A DNA stretch of 19,295 nucleotides, taken from positions 1 through 19,295 of the forward strand of contig QKDF01000289.1 in assembly GCA_003245395.1 (NCBI GenBank), written 5' to 3'. The DNA comes from Clostridia bacterium. GTDB lineage: Bacteria > Bacillota > Clostridia > Oscillospirales > Oscillospiraceae. The position numbers were made by a program, and so were the translations under genes. Below, one piece after another: positions 14,806 through 19,295 of the stretch. The notes under the pieces were generated by a model. It was given only the letters and a program-made list of their open reading frames with translations, did not search any database and had not been told where the DNA came from. The first letter of the stretch is position 1; each line of letters opens with the position of its first letter.

Positions 14806-15678
14806 TCAGCGTGGGCTTCCCAGGAAAAACAGAGCCATGGTTCCGGGACCGGAGTGGTTTCCAATGACCGGCCCGACGAAGTTGATATAAATTTCCTTTG
14901 TTCCAAAGCGGCGGCGAATCTCATCGGCCACAAACTGCGCTTCATCGGCGCAGTCGCCATGGCTGATGAATATGGCCTGTTCCGCTGGATTGAGCGCAGT
15001 TTTTTCCATTTCATCCACAAGCGCCACCAGCGAGGCCTTGCGGCCGCGGGCTTTGCTGACAGGAACCAGATGCCCGCCGTCGTCCACATGCATAACGGGC
15101 TTAATGGACAACATGGTGCCGAACATGGCGGTGGCGGCGCTGATTCGGCCGCCCCGCTTGAGATGGTTCAGATCATCCACCGTAAACCAGTGGCACACCT
15201 TGCTCCGGGTTTCCTCGGCGTAGGCGTAGACCTCATCAATCGATTTGCCTTGCTGCTTGTACTTGGCGCACAGGTATAGGAACAATCCCTGCCCAAGAGA
15301 GGCGCACAAAGAGTCCAGCACCAGAATTTTTGCCTCGGGGAATTCGCTCCGCAGATCCTCCGCCGCGATGCAGGCGGACTGATAGGTGGCGGACAGAGCT
15401 GAAGAAAAGTTGATGCACAGGACATCCTTTCCCTGCTGTAAAATCTCTTGCATGGAAGACTGAAAATCTCCCACGCTGACAGCTGAGGTAGAGGACTTGG
15501 CACCGCTGCGAACCTTGGCGTAGAATTCCTGAAAATCCAGCTCCCGCCCGTCCAGATAGTTGCGATAATCCTGACCGTCCATGTGAAGCGTCAGGGGCAG
15601 AATCGTCAGATCAAGCTCCTGCGCCATTTCGTCAGTCAAATCGCAGCAACTGTCAGACATAATCACAAAATCACGCAT
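14806..15678 (-). CDS. DegV family fatty acid-binding protein (FakB-like)
   Basis: A 290-residue DegV-fold protein. The family marks are visible: SDSCCDLT at 8-15, STSAVSVGDF at 63-72 in the place of the TSxPS loop, SALSATYQSA at 93-102, DSLCASLGQG near 120-129, HLKRGGRIS near 172-180 and KPVMHVDD near 193-200. Characterised members (FakB) hold a fatty acid and present it to the kinase FakA for phosphorylation and entry into phospholipid synthesis. No fakA/DAK kinase is in this window. The ATG overlaps the DUF1836 stop by one base (TGATG), with a GAGGAGG site inside the upstream gene, so translation is coupled. Alternative: a DegV protein binding another lipid-like ligand. Confidence 0.9.
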   Translation of the reverse strand: MRDFVIMSDSCCDLTDEMAQELDLTILPLTLHMDGQDYRNYLDGRELDFQEFYAKVRSGAKSSTSAVSVGDFQSSMQEILQQGKDVLCINFSSALSATYQSACIAAEDLRSEFPEAKILVLDSLCASLGQGLFLYLCAKYKQQGKSIDEVYAYAEETRSKVCHWFTVDDLNHLKRGGRISAATAMFGTMLSIKPVMHVDDGGHLVPVSKARGRKASLVALVDEMEKTALNPAEQAIFISHGDCADEAQFVADEIRRRFGTKEIYINFVGPVIGNHSGPGTMALFFLGSPR

Positions 15679-16250
15679 CAGGCATCCTCCTCTTTTTTGT
15701 GGCGTGCGGTTTTTTCGCTTCGCTTTTCCGGATGGCCTTCAGTTTCCCGCTTTTGACGCAGCAGGCTGACATAGCGTTTGCTGGCCACTCCGGCGGCATA
15801 GCTTAATAGAGCAAAATGAATGGCTGCATCCGCCAGACCGTCGGAGTCGTCATGGCCTTCCATTTCACCGGCAGTGAGGGTCAGCGCCCCGTCCAGACTG
15901 CGGCAGAAACTGTGGTAGCCTGTTTCCACACTGCCGGAATCCACCAGCTCCTGATCCAGCAAAAGATCCATATCTTTGACGGAGAGGACCTGCTTTAACA
16001 CGCAGATCACGGTCAGGTAGGCCAAATGCTCCCGGCTGTATTTCTTTCCCTCGGCCCGGGGAACCAGGCCGCTTTTTGTATAATTGTTTACCATCGCGGC
16101 AGTCAAGCCGTCACTGGGGTCGAAACGGAGTATCTGGCGGTCCATATAGGAGAGTACCTGGTCCATATACAAAGAGAAATCGGGAAGCTGATCCCATTCC
16201 ACGGGCCGATGGGTTCGCAGCCGCTCCATCGCGTTGGTCAAATCGTCCAT
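15678..16250 (-). CDS. DUF1836 domain-containing protein (putative MerR-like regulator)
   Basis: A 190-residue protein that I recognise as DUF1836 from the pattern LPDFSLYMDQVLSYMDRQI at 22-40, MVNNYTKSGLVPR at 53-65 and KKYSREHLAYLTVICVLKQV at 69-88. The middle piece looks like a helix-turn-helix of the MerR-like kind: an NNYTKSGLVP turn followed by a recognition-type helix. No member has a firmly established function that I know of, so a role as transcription factor is inference. The C-terminal 30 residues are strongly charged (Lys, Arg, Glu, His). It is first in a two-gene unit with degV, sharing one base with it, and has its own promoter at 16287-16315. A link to fatty acid or lipid control through DegV is possible but unproven. 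Confidence 0.82.
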   Translation of the reverse strand: MDDLTNAMERLRTHRPVEWDQLPDFSLYMDQVLSYMDRQILRFDPSDGLTAAMVNNYTKSGLVPRAEGKKYSREHLAYLTVICVLKQVLSVKDMDLLLDQELVDSGSVETGYHSFCRSLDGALTLTAGEMEGHDDSDGLADAAIHFALLSYAAGVASKRYVSLLRQKRETEGHPEKRSEKTARHKKEEDA

Positions 16251-16286
16251 TGCGGTTCATCCTTTCTCACATTCAGATACAGAAAA

Positions 16287-16315
16287 AGGATAGCATAAAA
16301 AAATAGTTTTGTAAA
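16287..16315 (-). promoter_or_regulatory. Sigma-A-type promoter for DUF1836-degV
   Basis: TTTACA (16310-16315), a 17-base spacer rich in T, and TATCCT (16287-16292) with a TGn extension. The transcript would start about 30 bases before the DUF1836 ATG at 16250, just downstream of the mnmE stop. Confidence 0.75.
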
Positions 16316-16350
16316 TTACATTTTAAAAGAGCGAATATCAGATTTGCTTT

Positions 16351-17712
16351 TTATTTGCCGACACAAAACCGGGAAAAAATGGCGGAGACAATGTCCTCAC
16401 GGGCGGTGCGGCCGGTCAGTTCTCCAAGTGCGTTCATGGCCTCCTCCACGTCGGTGAGCACCGCGTCCGGTGTCAGGCCGGTGCCCATCGCCTCTATGGC
16501 CCGGTGCACTGCGTCCCGAGCGCGGGAAACGGCTTCCTGCTGGCGGGGATCGGTGAGAACCTCACCGGACGCTTCCCCGGTGGGAAACAGCTCCGCCACT
16601 GCCGTCTCCAACGCATCAAGACCTTGATTCCCCATGGCGCTGATGGAGACAACGCGGGAAAAGCGGTTGGCGACTGTCTCCAGCTCCAGCCGCAGGGGCA
16701 GGTCGGCCTTGTTGACGACTGCCATGGAGCGGGGTGCGGCCGCAGCCAGATCCATGGCGGCCAAATCCTCTGGGGTCAGCGGTTCCGAGCCATCCAAAAC
16801 CAGCAGGCTCAGCTGTGCCCGGCTGGCGGCGTCCCGGGCGCGATCCACGCCCAGCGCCTCGATTGGATCGGCTGTATCCCGCAGACCGGCCGTATCGGTC
16901 AGCCGCAGCAAGATGCCGCCGCAGACCACAGATTCCTCCAGCGTATCCCGGGTGGTTCCGGCCGCAGAGGTGACAATGGCGCGGTCATAGCCCGCCAGAG
17001 CGTTGAGCAAGGAGGATTTGCCTACGTTGGGGCGGCCCAGGATAGCGGTGCGCACGCCGTGTTTGAGCACCCGGCCCCGGTCACAGGTGGCCAGCAGTGT
17101 GGACAGCGTCTCGTCGGCGCTGCGGAGCGTTTTTTGAATCTGCGCCTGCTGCAAATCCTCAATGTCTTCGTCGGGATAATCCACCACGGCGTAAAACCGG
17201 GAGGTCAGATCCGTCAGGTCGTCGTAAACCGCGCTGATACTCCGGCCCAAGGTTCCGCCCAGCTGAGCGGCGGCGTTTCGGGCCGCCGCCGCGGTTTCCG
17301 CATCGATAAGATCAATCACCGCTTCGGCCTGTGTCAGATCCAGTTTACCGTTGAGGAAAGCCCGACGGGTGAATTCGCCCGCCTTTGCCTGTCGTGCGCC
17401 TGCGGCGAACAGAGCGGAGAGAATCTCCCCCATGGCCATAGGGGAGCCGTGGCAGTGCAGTTCCACAGACGGTTCGCCGGTATAGCTGCCGGGGGAGGGG
17501 AAGCGCACAGCCAGGCCGTGATCAAGCGTCCGTCCCTCCCGGTCGCGGAGCGTGCCCAGAACCATTTTCCGGGGTTCCAGCGCGTCAAAAGCCCGGCCGC
17601 TGTCGGCGCAAAATACCCGGCTGGCTGCGGCGTCGGCCTCCGGGCCTGAAATGCGGATGACGCCGATGGCGGTGGGGGCACCTCCGGTGGCAATGGCAGC
17701 GATGGTGTCCAT
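16351..17712 (-). CDS. mnmE: tRNA modification GTPase MnmE (TrmE)
   Basis: A 453-residue GTPase that, with MnmG, installs the cmnm5/nm5-type modification on the wobble uridine of certain tRNAs. The N-terminal folate-binding domain runs 1-118 with DTIAAIATG at the start, and the helical domain follows. The G domain has G1 GRPNVGKS at 226-233, G2 TTRDT at 253-257, G3 DTAG at 273-276 and G4 NKAD at 334-337. The C-terminus is the canonical FCVGK with the conserved Cys450. I prefer the ATG at 17712, 8 bases after an AGGAGG site; a TTG one codon earlier (17715) is also possible and would add one residue. Upstream is pnp, and the usual neighbours mnmG, rsmG, jag and parA/B are absent from the visible side. 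Confidence 0.96.
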   Translation of the reverse strand: MDTIAAIATGGAPTAIGVIRISGPEADAAASRVFCADSGRAFDALEPRKMVLGTLRDREGRTLDHGLAVRFPSPGSYTGEPSVELHCHGSPMAMGEILSALFAAGARQAKAGEFTRRAFLNGKLDLTQAEAVIDLIDAETAAAARNAAAQLGGTLGRSISAVYDDLTDLTSRFYAVVDYPDEDIEDLQQAQIQKTLRSADETLSTLLATCDRGRVLKHGVRTAILGRPNVGKSSLLNALAGYDRAIVTSAAGTTRDTLEESVVCGGILLRLTDTAGLRDTADPIEALGVDRARDAASRAQLSLLVLDGSEPLTPEDLAAMDLAAAAPRSMAVVNKADLPLRLELETVANRFSRVVSISAMGNQGLDALETAVAELFPTGEASGEVLTDPRQQEAVSRARDAVHRAIEAMGTGLTPDAVLTDVEEAMNALGELTGRTAREDIVSAIFSRFCVGK

Positions 17713-17744
17713 CAATCAGACCTCCTTTTATACGGCAAGGCGAA

Positions 17745-17778
17745 AGACGCGGGGCAGGCAGCTGCCCGTCCCGCGTCT
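17745..17778 (-). terminator. Hairpin between pnp and mnmE (terminator-like or 3'-stabilising)
   Basis: A perfect 9-bp outer stem (AGACGCGGG with CCCGCGTCT) encloses a second, nested palindrome GGCAGCTGCC. The minus-strand continuation is TTTCGCC, so the T-run is weak. It may end most pnp transcripts or only protect the 3' end while allowing mnmE co-transcription. Confidence 0.6.
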
Positions 17779-17789
17779 GGGTGTTTCAA

Positions 17790-19295
17790 TTACTGAATGG
17801 GTTCGCCGGCGGCCTTCTTGGCCTCGATCTCCTTCATGGCATCCTTGTGAGACAGATTCCAGCGGCCCTTCTCGTCGACCTCCATGAACTTGACCCATAT
17901 CATGTCGCCCACCTTGCAGGCGTCTTCCACCTTTTCAATGCGGTGGTCAGCCAGCTTGGAGATGTGCACCAGACCATCCTTACCCGGGGCGATCTCAACG
18001 AAGACGCCGAAGGTCATCAGGCGGACCACACGGCCGTAATACAGCTTGCCCACCTCGGGGACGAACACGATGTCGTCAATGCACTTCTTGGCGGCGTCCG
18101 CGGCAGTGGAGTCGGCAGCGGCGATGAAAATGGAGCCGTCGTCGTTGATATCAACCTTTGCACCGGTGTCGGCCACGATCTTCTGGATGACGGAACCGCC
18201 CTTGCCGATGACTTCGCGGATGCGGTCGGGATCGATGTGCATCGTGATCATCTTGGGAGCATACCGGTTGACCTCCTTGCGGGGTTCGGCGATGCAGGGA
18301 AGCATGATCTTGTCCAGGATCTCGCACCGGGCGTCATAGGTGATGTCCAGGGCGTTTTTAATGATCTCCATGGTCAGGCCGTCATTTTTCAGATCCATCT
18401 GAATGGCGGTGATGCCCTTCTTCGTACCGGCCACCTTGAAGTCCATCTCGCCGTGGAAGTCCTCCACGCCCTGGATGTCGATGAAGGTGGTGAAGCCGCC
18501 GTTGTCGTCCTGAATCAGGCCGCAGGAGATGCCGGCTACGGGGGCCTTGATGGGCACGCCTGCATCCATCAGCGCCAGAGTGGAGCCGCAGATGGAGCCC
18601 TGTGAAGTAGAGCCGTTGGAGGAAACAACCTCGGACACCACGCGGATGGCGTAGGGGAACTCCTCAACGGGGGGGAGCACGGGCAGCAGGGCCCGTTCGG
18701 CCAGAGCACCGTGGCCGATTTCACGCCGGCCGGGGCTGCGGGCGGGCTTTGCCTCACCCACGGAGTAACCCGGGAAGTTGTAGTGGTGCATATAGCGCTT
18801 TTCCGTCTCTTCCCAGATGGTGTCCAGCTTCTGGTTTGCGGAGAGGGTGTCCAGCGTGCACACGGAGAGCACCTGGGTCTGGCCGCGGGTGAACAGACCG
18901 GAGCCGTGGGTACGGGGCAGGACGCCCACCTCTGCGGAGAGGGGACGGATCTCGTTGCTCTTGCGGCCGTCCACACGGTGGCCTTCCAGCAGCCAGGCCT
19001 TGACGATCTTCTTCTGGAATTTGTAGGTGATCTCCTCCAGATACTGATCCATATTGGGATATTCCTCCAGGAACAGTTCATGCCAGTGGGTGATCAGCGC
19101 ATTCCAGCGCGCCTCGCGCACGTTCTTGTCGTCGGTGTCCATGGCGGCCTTGGCCTCGTCCGTGGTGGCGGCAATGATTTTGTCAAACAGCTCCTCATTG
19201 AAGTCGGCGTGGGGATACTCAAACTTGGCCTTGCCGATTTCAGATACCATCTGATTGATCAGGGCGATCTGCTTCTGATTCTCCTCGTGGGCCTT
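17790..19295 (-). CDS. pnp: Polynucleotide phosphorylase (5' end outside the window)
   Basis: 501 residues reach the right edge with no start codon yet, against about 700 for a full PNPase, so roughly the first 200 residues are missing. The open frame continues from the edge through an internal Met at 19250, which is not the start. PNPase degrades RNA 3' to 5' with phosphate and is part of the degradosome. Visible are the end of the linker helical domain, the second RNase PH domain with GRREIGHGALAER, SSNGSTSQGSICGSTLALMDAG (phosphate-binding region) and EDFHGEMDFKVAG containing the metal-binding aspartates, a KH domain around IREVIGKGGSVIQKI, and an S1 domain around YYGRVVRLMTFGVFVEI to WNLSHKD. 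The protein ends soon after S1, without the long RNase E-binding tail. Confidence 0.96.
   Translation of the reverse strand, partial: KAHEENQKQIALINQMVSEIGKAKFEYPHADFNEELFDKIIAATTDEAKAAMDTDDKNVREARWNALITHWHELFLEEYPNMDQYLEEITYKFQKKIVKAWLLEGHRVDGRKSNEIRPLSAEVGVLPRTHGSGLFTRGQTQVLSVCTLDTLSANQKLDTIWEETEKRYMHHYNFPGYSVGEAKPARSPGRREIGHGALAERALLPVLPPVEEFPYAIRVVSEVVSSNGSTSQGSICGSTLALMDAGVPIKAPVAGISCGLIQDDNGGFTTFIDIQGVEDFHGEMDFKVAGTKKGITAIQMDLKNDGLTMEIIKNALDITYDARCEILDKIMLPCIAEPRKEVNRYAPKMITMHIDPDRIREVIGKGGSVIQKIVADTGAKVDINDDGSIFIAAADSTAADAAKKCIDDIVFVPEVGKLYYGRVVRLMTFGVFVEIAPGKDGLVHISKLADHRIEKVEDACKVGDMIWVKFMEVDEKGRWNLSHKDAMKEIEAKKAAGEPIQ

Noticed and set aside
14739-15089. 117-codon N-terminal extension of prmA
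   Set aside because: It crosses a terminator hairpin and overlaps degV out of frame; the AGGAGG site and GTG at 14738 give the conserved start.
16504-17649. 381-codon plus-strand open frame
   Set aside because: It lies entirely antisense to mnmE, whose GTPase motifs are intact; no motif in the translation and no plausible binding site.
17781-18605. 274-codon plus-strand open frame
   Set aside because: Antisense to the KH/S1 and catalytic parts of pnp.

Overview
This is a densely packed chromosomal housekeeping region from a low-redundancy Gram-positive genome, most likely a Clostridia member, and by gene content and fairly high GC (estimated by eye, not computed) probably of the Oscillospiraceae type. 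The evidence is the Firmicute-type DnaD/DnaI helicase-loading pair, ZapA, a Noc-like ParB protein, DegV with a DUF1836 protein, a VanW/G5 surface protein, a long U32 peptidase-family protein, and strong AGGAGG ribosome binding sites with some TTG and GTG starts. The genus is inference. I see no mobile element, CRISPR array, rRNA, tRNA or phage gene.

Layout from the left, with most genes on the minus strand. At 1-392 is the 5' end of a glycoside hydrolase 13-like gene that runs off the window. At 458-4946 is a cell-envelope cluster transcribed dut > maf > mreC > mreD > mrdA and closed by a strong terminator (420-448). At 5015-7428 is zapA > U32 protein, overlapping by 4 bases. A divergent promoter region (7429-7642) separates zapA from the only plus-strand unit, a DnaD-family gene followed by a dnaI-like gene (7643-9592), which ends in two hairpins.

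Converging on that unit is a VanW/G5-domain membrane-anchored protein (9762-11648) with a tail encoded by a 12-base tandem repeat. Upstream of it is a stand-alone Noc/ParB-like gene (11804-12601). Then come prmA > bile acid:sodium symporter-family gene (12767-14738), DUF1836 > degV (14806-16250) with a good sigma-A-type promoter, mnmE (16351-17712), and the 3' two-thirds of pnp (17790 to the right edge).

Functionally the window combines wall elongation (MreC, MreD, PBP2), division and chromosome control (ZapA, Noc-like, DnaD/DnaI), nucleotide-pool cleaning (dUTPase, Maf), RNA and ribosome modification or decay (U32 protein, PrmA, MnmE, PNPase) and lipid or solute handling (DegV, SBF transporter). 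I did not find a convincing undescribed system. The most useful leads are regulatory: the zapA/dnaD divergent promoters, an inverted repeat placed over the missing -35 of the VanW gene promoter, consecutive TTG starts in mreC and mreD, the expandable repeat tail of the VanW protein, and the relocated Noc-like and mnmE genes.
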